From Candidatus Wolframiiraptor sp. (GTDB taxonomy: Archaea > Thermoproteota > Nitrososphaeria_A > Caldarchaeales > Wolframiiraptoraceae), in the NCBI GenBank assembly GCA_003660635.1, contig QMUP01000054.1:1-6371 (forward strand): a DNA stretch of 6,371 bases, written 5' to 3'. The notes beneath the pieces are model-generated. The model saw only the letters and a list, made by a program, of their open reading frames with translations. It was not told the DNA's origin and did no database searches. Below, one piece after another: positions 1-5,839 of this stretch. Each line of letters opens with the position of its first letter. Position 1 is the first letter of the stretch. The position numbers were made by a program, and so were the translations under genes.

Positions 1-654
1 AAAGGAAACATCGGAATAATGTACTGGTGGTCACCATACTTCTACCTAGTAACCAAGGCCGGCTACATGGTGAAGGAGGACTCGCCGCTTGGAATCGACG
101 GGAAGCCAAACTGGGACAAGTATAGGTGCGCGTTGTTGCCAAGGGATCCGAACTTCCCGCAAGTGATCAGCGTCGGAGGATGGAGCTTTGGAATAGCCAG
201 CACATCCAACATGAAGGAGGAGGCGTGGGAATTCATCAAATGGGCTACATCGCCGAAGACCCTGAAGAAGATGGGTCTAATGCAAAAACCAGCACCCTAC
301 CAGTATTCTGACTTCCCGAGGATCTCCATATATAGTGATAAACAGCTTAACGAGATCTATCCATATCTGCCGTTACAGTTGAAGCTGTTCGAGGGATGGG
401 AGACGCCGTATAAGTGCATTCCATCAGGAAAGATCGTTAGGCCAACTGTTCCGATATACGTCACCCTAGAAGGATTCTATGGACTATACCTCAACAAGGC
501 TGTTGCAGGAGAGATGTCGCCGAAGGATGCGCTTGACACCGCGAACAACATGATCGAGATGACGCTGAAGAAGAACATGTACATACCGTACAAGATAGAG
601 AGTTACAACGACACCTTAGAGAACTGCATAAAGTTAATGAAAGAGCTCTCCTAA
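1..654 (+). CDS. ABC sugar transporter, solute-binding protein (C-terminal part, 5' partial)
   Basis: This is the last 217 residues of an extracellular family 1 (MalE/UgpB-like) solute-binding protein, which captures a sugar or sugar-like substrate outside the membrane and hands it to the permeases encoded just downstream. The frame is open from base 1 (KGNIGIMYWW...), so the start, signal peptide and N-terminal lobe lie outside the window. The first ATG, at base 19, is internal and not a start. The family assignment rests on the segment GGWSFGIASTSNMKEEAWEF followed by IKWATSP, the usual C-lobe pattern in which a 'gg.gfgI...skn.eaAwefikwl.s' block precedes terminal helices. It also rests on the terminal helix with A-x-G-E-M-S-P-K-D-A-L-D, typical of these proteins. 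Aromatic residues (MYWWSPYFY, EGWETPY) are abundant, as expected of carbohydrate-binding clefts. The next gene starts 29 bases after the TAA. The substrate cannot be read from this part. Confidence 0.9.
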   Translation, partial: KGNIGIMYWWSPYFYLVTKAGYMVKEDSPLGIDGKPNWDKYRCALLPRDPNFPQVISVGGWSFGIASTSNMKEEAWEFIKWATSPKTLKKMGLMQKPAPYQYSDFPRISIYSDKQLNEIYPYLPLQLKLFEGWETPYKCIPSGKIVRPTVPIYVTLEGFYGLYLNKAVAGEMSPKDALDTANNMIEMTLKKNMYIPYKIESYNDTLENCIKLMKELS

Positions 655-670
655 AAATAGCGAAGAAAAA

Positions 671-674
671 GAGG
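671..674 (+). promoter_or_regulatory. Ribosome binding site of first permease gene
   Basis: GAGG lies 9 bases before the ATG at 684, inside a purine-rich spacer that follows the stop of the binding-protein gene. It supports the chosen start and translation from a shared transcript. Confidence 0.55.
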
Positions 675-683
675 GACAAACGG

Positions 684-1559
684 ATGAAAGGTCCATACAA
701 ACTCCTAATTTTTCCATCTTTTATTTTGCTCCTATTCTTAATAGCATATCCACTCGCATTCTCACTTTATTACAGTTTCTTCTTCTGGAACCTCGCGGTT
801 TCACATGAGCCCCTCGGCTTTGTTGGATTAGACAACTATGTCACCGTGCTTTCCGACCCTCGAGTTGGGAAAGCAACCATGATAACTCTAATCCTCGCGG
901 TCGTGGCGACCTCCATAGAATTGGCGCTAGGACTTGGAATAGCCGTTCTCCTAGATAGGGACTTTAGGGGCGTCGGCTTGTTCAGGGCTCTTCTCGTGAT
1001 GCCGACTGCTATCGCCCCAGTCGTCGCTGGATTAATCTTCAGGTACATGTTCTATCAAGGAATTGGGATGGGCTTCTTCCCATGGTTCTTGCATACTATT
1101 GGAATCGGGACTCCTGAACGAGGGATACTTGGAGACTCCTCGACAGCGCTTTTTGGAGTTATGTTGAGTATGATCTGGCGATGGACGCCCTTCTTCGCAA
1201 TTACGACGCTTGCTGGATTGAAATCCGTACCCGTAGAGTTACTAGATGCAGCGAAGGTAGATGGAGCATCGGGTTACACACTCTTTCGATATATCAAGTT
1301 ACCTTATGCGAGGAAAGTGATGCTCATAGTTTTCATAATCGCTTTTATGATGCACTTTAACACCTATGACGAAGTATATGCGATGACCCGGGGAGGGCCA
1401 GGGGACGCAACGACTACTTTGAGCTACCTTCTCTATAGAGAGGGATTAATTTATTACAATATTGGAGTTGCATCAGCGATGACCTGGCTAATCGCTATAA
1501 TTTTGCTAATAGCGGTTAATCTATACTTTAAAGTCACGTTTAAGGGTGAGGAGATATGA
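684..1559 (+). CDS. Carbohydrate ABC transporter permease, MalF/UgpA-like
   Basis: A 291-residue inner-membrane subunit of a CUT1-type sugar importer; with the second permease it forms the translocation channel. About six hydrophobic segments can be seen, near residues 6-32, 62-90, 99-124, 150-178, 212-231 and 260-283. The cytoplasmic EAA loop, where the ATPase docks, is clear at about 185-207: E-L-L-D-A-A-K-V-D-G-A, then F-R-Y-I-K-L-P. After it comes T-R-G-G-P-G-D-A-T-T-T-L-S (about 235-247), a block typical of the MalF/UgpA partner rather than the MalG partner. Length is normal for a UgpA-type permease; the long N-terminal extension and periplasmic domain of E. coli MalF are absent. The ATG at 684 has a GAGG 9 bases upstream. 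The stop TGA overlaps the start of the next gene (ATGA), implying translational coupling. No ATPase gene is in the window. Confidence 0.93.
   Translation: MKGPYKLLIFPSFILLLFLIAYPLAFSLYYSFFFWNLAVSHEPLGFVGLDNYVTVLSDPRVGKATMITLILAVVATSIELALGLGIAVLLDRDFRGVGLFRALLVMPTAIAPVVAGLIFRYMFYQGIGMGFFPWFLHTIGIGTPERGILGDSSTALFGVMLSMIWRWTPFFAITTLAGLKSVPVELLDAAKVDGASGYTLFRYIKLPYARKVMLIVFIIAFMMHFNTYDEVYAMTRGGPGDATTTLSYLLYREGLIYYNIGVASAMTWLIAIILLIAVNLYFKVTFKGEEI
1545..1551 (+). promoter_or_regulatory. Ribosome binding site of second permease gene (GGTGAGG)
   Basis: GGTGAGG contains the archaeal anti-16S core GGTGA (1545-1549), 6 bases before the ATG at 1556. It lies inside the last codons of the preceding permease and fixes the start at the ATGA overlap. 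Confidence 0.65.
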
Positions 1560-2383
1560 AGCGGGATACGATGATAAACATCATAGCCGCCGTGCTTCTG
1601 ATAATAATAACTGTGGTCTTTCTCTTCCCAATCTATTGGACTTTTCAGCTATCGGTTAAGCCCCCTCAACTCTGTCTAACGAATCCCCCGACCTTCTTCT
1701 TCCAGCCCACCTTAGATCACTACGTATACGTCTTCATTGATCCGGGAAGGAACGCCATGAACCTCGTCTCCGGGATAATAGAGTCATCGGTGGCGACGCT
1801 TTTAGCGTTCTTCTTGGGATACCCGGCGTCCTACGCCTTCTCCAGGTTTAATTTCAAGGGGAGGGCGTCGCTGATGTTCTGGTATCTAAGCCTTCTATTA
1901 ACGCCTCCGGTAATATTCACTATACCCCATTACATGCTTATGACTACTCTTAATCTACGTGGAACTTACGCATCTGTGATAATCCTTTTCCAGACTTTCG
2001 CGATACCGCTTTCGATCTGGCTCATGAAGAGCTTCATAGACGGTATCCCCCGAGAAATCGACGAAGCAGCGCTCCTTGATGGATCCGGGTGGGGTAGGCT
2101 TCTCTTCACGATAATCCTGCCGTTAGCCGCCCCCGGGGTCGCGGTAAGCATGGCCTTCACATTCATCTTCTGCTGGAATAACCTGATCTTCCCCCTGATC
2201 ATGACCGAGGGTCCGACGAAGCCGCTGAGCCTGGCGACCTTCGAATACTTCACGGTAACCGGCGCGACTTGGAACTATATCGGTGTATGCGCGTTCGTCA
2301 CGACGATACCGCCATTGATCCTCTTCCTGATCTTGAGGAGGTATATCGTTAGGGGATTGACGTTTGGAGCGGTAAAGGCGTAA
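1556..2383 (+). CDS. Carbohydrate ABC transporter permease, MalG/UgpE-like
   Basis: A 275-residue membrane subunit, partner of the preceding permease. Hydrophobic segments are visible near residues 7-30, 72-94, 106-126, 138-158, 186-216 and 241-262. The EAA loop at about 167-190 reads E-I-D-E-A-A-L-L-D-G-S-G with a downstream I-L-P, the form typical of MalG/UgpE. The C-terminal end (RRYIVRGLTFGAVKA) matches the usual 'q+yiv+GltaGAVKg' tail of this subfamily, so the protein is complete. The start overlaps the previous stop by ATGA and has a GGTGA-type ribosome site, so the two permeases are almost certainly made together in about equal amounts. A T-rich tract follows the stop, which suggests that this is the last gene of the transporter operon. 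The imported substrate is not determined by the permeases. Confidence 0.93.
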   Translation: MKRDTMINIIAAVLLIIITVVFLFPIYWTFQLSVKPPQLCLTNPPTFFFQPTLDHYVYVFIDPGRNAMNLVSGIIESSVATLLAFFLGYPASYAFSRFNFKGRASLMFWYLSLLLTPPVIFTIPHYMLMTTLNLRGTYASVIILFQTFAIPLSIWLMKSFIDGIPREIDEAALLDGSGWGRLLFTIILPLAAPGVAVSMAFTFIFCWNNLIFPLIMTEGPTKPLSLATFEYFTVTGATWNYIGVCAFVTTIPPLILFLILRRYIVRGLTFGAVKA

Positions 2384-2394
2384 AATCACTCAAA

Positions 2395-2422
2395 TCTATC
2401 TTTCTTTTCCAGATTTTTCTTC
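2395..2422 (+). terminator. T-rich archaeal-type terminator after transporter operon
   Basis: Pyrimidine-rich run with several T clusters (CTTTCTTTTCC, then a T5 run) starting about 12 bases after the stop of the second permease. No stable hairpin is evident. Archaeal RNA polymerase stops at T tracts without needing one, so this probably separates the transporter operon from the dehydrogenase gene. Confidence 0.5.
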
Positions 2423-2443
2423 ACTATGATTTGTTGATGAAGA

Positions 2444-2451
2444 CTTATATC
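2444..2451 (+). promoter_or_regulatory. TATA-like box of the dehydrogenase gene
   Basis: CTTATATC, centred about 26 bases before the ATG at 2473. In archaea the TATA box lies about 25-27 bases before the transcript start, so the transcript is predicted to begin at or very near the ATG. No Shine-Dalgarno sequence is seen between the box and the ATG, which agrees with a leaderless message. Confidence 0.55.
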
Positions 2452-2472
2452 AGGCGGATCGTTTGATTTAAC

Positions 2473-3516
2473 ATGCTCGCGGCTAGAATGAAAACTCCTG
2501 GGAAACCCTTCGTCGTCGAGGATATCGATGTTCCGAAGATCGGCCCCAACGAGGTCTTGGTTGAGATTAAGGCCGCGGGGATATGCGGCACCGATGTCCA
2601 TTATAGGAAGGGCGAGTTTCTGCCATCTAGACTCCCTTTGACACTTGGTCATGAGGGCGCCGGCGTGGTGAAGGAGGTTGGGGAGAACGTAACAAACGTG
2701 AAGGTCGGGGATAGGGTTGTCGTGCACTACGTGATCTCATGCGGCCACTGCAAATACTGTATGAGGGGATATGATAACCGGTGCCTGAACAGGCTCTCGA
2801 TAGGCCACGACGTCGACGGGGTCTTCGCCGAGTACATCAAGATACCGGCTGCAAACGCGGTCAAGATGGGTGACAACGTCCCCTTTGAATGGGGAGCGAT
2901 AACGGCGTGCGCGGTTTCAACCGCCTACCACGCGGTAAACGTCTCTAGGTTGGAGAAGGGGGATACCGTCGCGGTCTTCGGCGTGGGAGGGGTCGGCATA
3001 CATGCAGTGCTTTGGGCTAAGTTCTTCGGCGCGGGAAAGGTGATAGCGATAGATCTAGTTGATGAGAAGCTGGAGGCCGCACGCGAATACGGCGCAGACG
3101 TGTTGATTAACCCGGGTAAGGAGGACGCGCTTAAGGCGATCCAGAGGGAGACCGACAACCTAGGGGTGGACGTCGCGATCGAGTGCTCGGGGTCGAGTAA
3201 GGCCATGGAGCTCGCGATCAAGGCGATCAAGGGCAAGAACATGTTCAGCAGCGGGACCCTCGTCTCCGTCGGATTACAGACCAAACCCTTCCAATGTGAG
3301 TACTGGGGATTCAGGGAGGGGTGGCTGACGGTCTCCGGAGACCACACGAGATACGAATTATACCAGATCCTCAAGCTCCTCGAAAATGGGAAGGTAAACC
3401 TCTCGAAATCGATAACTCATAAGATCTCGCTACACGAGATAAACGAGGGCATAGAATTGGTTGAGAGCGGGAAGGAATACGTGCAGAGAATAGTCATAGA
3501 CATGACCAAACACTAA
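2473..3516 (+). CDS. Zinc-dependent medium-chain alcohol/polyol dehydrogenase
   Basis: A 347-residue cytoplasmic oxidoreductase of the zinc MDR family, which oxidises an alcohol or polyol to the carbonyl compound with a nicotinamide cofactor. Catalytic zinc ligands are visible: C38 in G-I-C-G-T-D, H60-E61 in the family signature GHEGAG, and probably C146 in T-A-C-A-V-S-T. The structural zinc lobe is complete, with C90, C93, C96 and C104. The Rossmann motif is G170-V-G172-G173-V-G175, and D194 at the end of the second strand favours NAD over NADP. Length is normal. The ATG at 2473 lacks a ribosome site but sits about 26 bases after a TATA-like box, so a leaderless start is likely; a second Met (residue 6) is too close to rule out by sequence alone. 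The gene lies 89 bases behind a sugar importer, so an imported sugar or polyol is a plausible substrate (inference). Threonine, sorbitol and simple alcohol dehydrogenases share all these motifs. Confidence 0.93.
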   Translation: MLAARMKTPGKPFVVEDIDVPKIGPNEVLVEIKAAGICGTDVHYRKGEFLPSRLPLTLGHEGAGVVKEVGENVTNVKVGDRVVVHYVISCGHCKYCMRGYDNRCLNRLSIGHDVDGVFAEYIKIPAANAVKMGDNVPFEWGAITACAVSTAYHAVNVSRLEKGDTVAVFGVGGVGIHAVLWAKFFGAGKVIAIDLVDEKLEAAREYGADVLINPGKEDALKAIQRETDNLGVDVAIECSGSSKAMELAIKAIKGKNMFSSGTLVSVGLQTKPFQCEYWGFREGWLTVSGDHTRYELYQILKLLENGKVNLSKSITHKISLHEINEGIELVESGKEYVQRIVIDMTKH

Positions 3517-3540
3517 ACAAACACAATTCTTTCTCAAAAC
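3515..3540 (-). terminator. T-rich tract after rpl23 (- strand)
   Basis: Read on the - strand this stretch is T-rich (TTTTGAGAAAG, then TTGTGTTTGTTTAG), beginning about 59 bases beyond the rpl23 stop and running into the end of the convergent dehydrogenase gene. It is a plausible hairpin-free terminator for the ribosomal transcript. Confidence 0.35.
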
Positions 3541-3576
3541 ATTCCCAACTGTCCGAGGACATAAAGCCACTCCTAA

Positions 3577-3584
3577 AATTTTTT
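3577..3584 (+). terminator. T-run terminator after the dehydrogenase gene
   Basis: A T6 run (3579-3584) preceded by AAAA, about 62 bases after the dehydrogenase stop and 15 bases before the tail of convergent rpl23. It fits archaeal T-tract termination and would keep the + transcript from running antisense through the ribosomal genes. Confidence 0.4.
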
Positions 3585-3598
3585 GGTGATGGAATTCG

Positions 3599-3859
3599 TC
3601 ACAGTATTCCAAGTTCTACCGCTAAATCGGCAGCCTTGTATTCGGGTGCTAGTTTGACGTAGGCTTTCTTCTCTCCTCTAGGCGTGATCAGGGTGTTGAC
3701 CTTCTGCACCTTGACCCCGTAGAGTTCTTCGACCGCGCGCTTGATATCCCTCTTCGTCGCCCTGATGTCGACTACGAACGTTATCTTGTTCTCCTTCTCG
3801 ATCAGGGAAACCGCGTCTTGGGTTATCACAATCCTCTTAATTATCTCCGAAGACCTCAT
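3599..3859 (-). CDS. rpl23: Ribosomal protein uL23 (L23)
   Basis: An 86-residue archaeal uL23, which binds 23S rRNA near the exit of the polypeptide tunnel and forms the docking site for signal recognition particle and other nascent-chain factors. The family is recognised from the N-terminal [13 protein letters not shown] block, the central [21 protein letters not shown] helix-strand, and the terminal K-K-A-Y-V-K-L followed by [10 protein letters not shown]. Length matches archaeal members. I start it at the ATG at 3859-3857 rather than the TTG at 3865-3863. The ATG overlaps the rpl4 stop as ATGA and has GGTGG 6 bases upstream, while the TTG would sit directly against that ribosome site. It is the last gene of the ribosomal cluster here; rpl2 does not follow. 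Confidence 0.95.
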   Translation of the reverse strand: MRSSEIIKRIVITQDAVSLIEKENKITFVVDIRATKRDIKRAVEELYGVKVQKVNTLITPRGEKKAYVKLAPEYKAADLAVELGIL

Positions 3860-4692
3860 GTCCAACCACCCAGAAGCCTCTCATCAAGCTTCTCAAAAGC
3901 GGATTTACTCCAGATCGTTAGCCTACCTGGCTTGGCGCCGGGTGCCAAATGGAGGACGCTTAAGTCCTTGAGCTTCACGACGTCTACTCCGGGGAGGTTG
4001 TCGGCCGCCTCCTCTATGCCACGATCCTCCGAGATGACTATCAGGGGGCCGACCCTGCGCTTATACCTCCTGCCCCTGCGCTTCCCCTTGCCAGCCCTGA
4101 TCTTCTTCTCCTTACACCGCTCCAACTCCTCGCCGAGTCCAAGCTTCTCCAAGAATTCCTTCAGTTCCCTTGTTTTTGCGACGGATTCAATCGAGTCATC
4201 GACCACTATCGGGAGCTCGACCTCCTCTGGAACCCTATGGCCCCTGCTCCTCACGGCCTCCTTATTCCCGGTAAAGGCTACCGCGACGAGGAGGGCGGCG
4301 CGCTTCTCCTTCTCATTGATATCTTTATGGATCTTCTTCTCGGGAACGGGTGGGTGACCTGGTCTCCCGCCGACGGCGAAGTTTATCATCCCGCCTGCGA
4401 GGTTTTTGCCTGTTCCAGAAGCCTTTATCCTAGAGACCCTGGCCATCCCGTAGCCCGCTCCAAGAGACTCCACCGAATATTTGTGGCCAGATCCCTTGAA
4501 GGCGCCCTTAGGCTGGAGGGTGTGGGTTTGGAGGTGGATGAAGGTCCTCCAGACGAGGTCCTCCCTGAGCGGGGCGAGGAAGGTCTTCGGGAGCTTGATC
4601 TCGCCCACTACATTCGCATCTAGCCCTAGAACGGGGATCTTCCTCTCCTCCGCCCTCGAGGCATTCATCAGCAACTCTACTAGGATGCTCAT
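3856..4692 (-). CDS. rpl4: Ribosomal protein uL4 (L4)
   Basis: A 278-residue large-subunit protein that binds 23S rRNA and sends a long loop into the exit tunnel. The archaeal type is clear. The extended basic loop (about residues 78-117) has [13 protein letters not shown], then the conserved V-G-G-R-P-G-H-P-P. The basic block at about 198-217 includes [14 protein letters not shown] and V-G-P-L-I-V. The C-terminal [14 protein letters not shown], then A-F-E-K-L, is the usual end. The stop TGA overlaps the rpl23 ATG. The N-terminus is about 10-15 residues longer than the usual core, which begins near [12 protein letters not shown] second Met at residue 9 (codon at 4668) is an alternative start. 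I keep 4692 because a GGAG lies 9 bases upstream (4702-4705) and a TATA-like box farther upstream would put the transcript start a few bases before it. Confidence 0.95.
   Translation of the reverse strand: MSILVELLMNASRAEERKIPVLGLDANVVGEIKLPKTFLAPLREDLVWRTFIHLQTHTLQPKGAFKGSGHKYSVESLGAGYGMARVSRIKASGTGKNLAGGMINFAVGGRPGHPPVPEKKIHKDINEKEKRAALLVAVAFTGNKEAVRSRGHRVPEEVELPIVVDDSIESVAKTRELKEFLEKLGLGEELERCKEKKIRAGKGKRRGRRYKRRVGPLIVISEDRGIEEAADNLPGVDVVKLKDLSVLHLAPGAKPGRLTIWSKSAFEKLDERLLGGWT
3866..3870 (-). promoter_or_regulatory. Ribosome binding site deciding the rpl23 start
   Basis: GGTGG on the - strand, in the last codons of rpl4, 6 bases before the ATG at 3859. This spacing favours the ATG over the in-frame TTG at 3865, which directly abuts it. 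Confidence 0.6.
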
Positions 4693-4724
4693 TTCCGGGT
4701 TCTCCGAAGAAGAGCTATAGAACC

Positions 4725-4733
4725 ATTATTTAA
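4725..4733 (-). promoter_or_regulatory. TATA-like box before rpl4
   Basis: On the - strand TTAAATAAT lies in the 79-base gap between rpl3 and rpl4, centred about 37 bases before the rpl4 ATG. It predicts a transcript start near 4703 and a leader of about 10 bases carrying GGAG. It may provide a second promoter inside the ribosomal cluster; read-through from rpl3 is also possible. Confidence 0.4.
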
Positions 4734-4744
4734 CCCGATAGGGT
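4733..4744. repeat. Short inverted repeat next to the rpl4 TATA-like box
   Basis: ACCC-GATA-GGGT: two perfect 4-base arms around a 4-base spacer, directly upstream of the rpl4 TATA-like box on the - strand, where TFB or a regulator would bind. It is too short to be more than suggestive. Confidence 0.3.
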
Positions 4745-4771
4745 GCCTGAGGGGGGATGCGGCCCACATCT

Positions 4772-5749
4772 CTAGGCGAGGATTCCGGCGAAGGTAACCT
4801 CGGGCGGCTCGATCGGCGGAGGCGGCCTAGCGGGGATCCTCATCACCACCGGGCGCTTAGGCGTTCCGGGGATCGTCCCCTCTATCAGCACACACTTCGT
4901 CTTAGCGACTCCGAAGTGCGGGAACCCTCCCTTAGGCGTAAGCTTCATGCCATCCTCCTCGATTAAGAGTATCCTCTTGTTGAACTCGGTTCTCCTATGG
5001 TAGCCTAATTGACCTGGCCTCGGAACGGTGTACATGACGTAGGGCGGCTTCCTGCCGCCGATGGCTCCAACAACCCTCCTACCCTTCCTCTTCTTCCTGG
5101 GCAGGATCTTGACGCCCCAGCGCTTAACTACTCCCTGGAATCCCCTGCCCTTCGTCACGGCTATCACGTCGACGAAATCGCCGGGTTTGAAAGCTTCCTC
5201 GATCTGGATCTCCTTTCCGAGCTTTGATACAGCGTATTCCAGGGCTTTCTCCACATCCCCGCCCACCTTTATCTCCAATAGATCCGGCTTCTTCTTCGAG
5301 AGCCCGGCGAGCTTGGGCGAGGCCATGCCGATCAACCTGACCTCGACAATCTGGTCCCTGAGGGATTCCAGCTTCTTCAAACCCCCCTCATTCGGCCTCC
5401 ACGTCGGGATCTTTCTTTTAATCACCTCCGGGAGATCCCCGCTCCAGACACGCGTCAGCTCCTTCAAAGCGCCATTCTCTTCCCCGTAGACCACTATTCC
5501 GGCTGCGGTCATCGGAGGGGTAACGACGACCGTGGAGACCTTCGCAACCTCCTGGCCTTGGGTCGGCGAATTCGGGGTCGTGTCGATGTAGAAGGTCGTT
5601 AGGTGGCCGGCCTTATAGCCTAGGAAGGCCAGGGGCTTGGGATCCCCCTCATAAGGGGGCCAATACTTCACCCTCGGGATGAGCCTGCTGGCCCTACACC
5701 TCGGCAGGTAGGCGAGTGAACCCGCTCTCGGCTTCGAGTCCTTGACCAT
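4772..5749 (-). CDS. rpl3: Ribosomal protein uL3 (L3)
   Basis: A 325-residue large-subunit protein that reaches towards the peptidyl-transferase centre and helps form the elongation-factor binding site. The archaeal/eukaryotic type is recognised from P-R-A-G-S-L-A-Y-L-P-R (residues 7-17), F-L-G-Y-K-A-G (42-48), and the uL3 signature V-T-K-G-R-G-F-Q-G-V-V-K-R-W-G (198-212). Further support comes from V-P-R-P-G-Q-L-G-Y-H-R-R-T-E (242-255) and G-T-I-P-G-T-P-K-R-P (291-300). Length is normal and the proline-rich C-terminal tail looks complete. The ATG at 5749 has GAGG 7 bases upstream. It is the first gene of the cluster. The central finger reads I230-G-G-R233-K-P-P-Y237-V-M. Gapless comparison with yeast Rpl3 (I-G-A-W255-H-P-A-H259-V-M, from memory) puts R233 at the tryptophan-finger position and Y237 at His259; this is unusual. 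Confidence 0.95.
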   Translation of the reverse strand: MVKDSKPRAGSLAYLPRCRASRLIPRVKYWPPYEGDPKPLAFLGYKAGHLTTFYIDTTPNSPTQGQEVAKVSTVVVTPPMTAAGIVVYGEENGALKELTRVWSGDLPEVIKRKIPTWRPNEGGLKKLESLRDQIVEVRLIGMASPKLAGLSKKKPDLLEIKVGGDVEKALEYAVSKLGKEIQIEEAFKPGDFVDVIAVTKGRGFQGVVKRWGVKILPRKKRKGRRVVGAIGGRKPPYVMYTVPRPGQLGYHRRTEFNKRILLIEEDGMKLTPKGGFPHFGVAKTKCVLIEGTIPGTPKRPVVMRIPARPPPPIEPPEVTFAGILA

Positions 5750-5756
5750 TTCTTAT

Positions 5757-5760
5757 CCTC
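5757..5760 (-). promoter_or_regulatory. Ribosome binding site of rpl3
   Basis: GAGG on the - strand, 7 bases before the ATG at 5749. It fixes the rpl3 start and would sit at the very 5' end of the transcript predicted from the TATA-like box at 5782-5790. Confidence 0.55.
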
Positions 5761-5781
5761 TGCTAAAGCCGCGAATACGAA

Positions 5782-5790
5782 GATAAATAG
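5782..5790 (-). promoter_or_regulatory. TATA-like box of the ribosomal cluster (rpl3)
   Basis: CTATTTATC on the - strand, centred about 37 bases before the rpl3 ATG. It predicts a transcript start near 5760 and a leader of about 11 bases that begins with the GAGG ribosome site. It probably drives rpl3 and, by read-through, rpl4 and rpl23. Confidence 0.5.
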
Positions 5791-5807
5791 CTTCCCTGGG
5801 TCAACTG

Positions 5808-5816
5808 CTTAAATAG
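5808..5816 (+). promoter_or_regulatory. TATA-like box of the divergent unknown gene
   Basis: CTTAAATAG, centred about 28 bases before the ATG at 5840, so the transcript should start at or just before the ATG. On the other strand it reads CTATTTAAG and could serve as a second, more distant box for rpl3. Confidence 0.5.
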
Positions 5817-5839
5817 AGATCCGCGGATGAAATAATTGC

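Noticed and set aside
19..21. ATG at 19 as the start of the binding-protein gene
   Set aside because: The frame is open to base 1 and the visible protein is only the C-terminal part of the family, with no signal peptide; this Met is internal.
2434..2475. TTGATGA resembling a box C of an archaeal C/D guide RNA
   Set aside because: The first base does not fit RUGAUGA and no CUGA box D or internal C'/D' pair lies at a suitable distance.
2386..2727. 113-residue open frame on the - strand across the dehydrogenase start
   Set aside because: It covers the promoter and the first codons of a clear dehydrogenase gene, and its translation has no family features.
2925..3374. 149-residue open frame on the - strand inside the dehydrogenase gene
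   Set aside because: Antisense to the Rossmann domain; Ser/Thr/Pro-rich composition typical of a shadow frame.
3818..4357. 179-residue open frame on the + strand opposite rpl4
   Set aside because: It mirrors the strongly supported uL4 gene, is low-complexity (Ser/Leu/Pro-rich) and has no recognisable motif.
4733..4771. Possible hairpin terminator after rpl3
   Set aside because: Only 4-base stems can be formed and no T-run follows on the - strand, so I list only the short inverted repeat.
5061..5489. 142-residue open frame on the + strand opposite rpl3
   Set aside because: Antisense shadow of uL3 with Ser/Pro/Leu-rich, family-free sequence.
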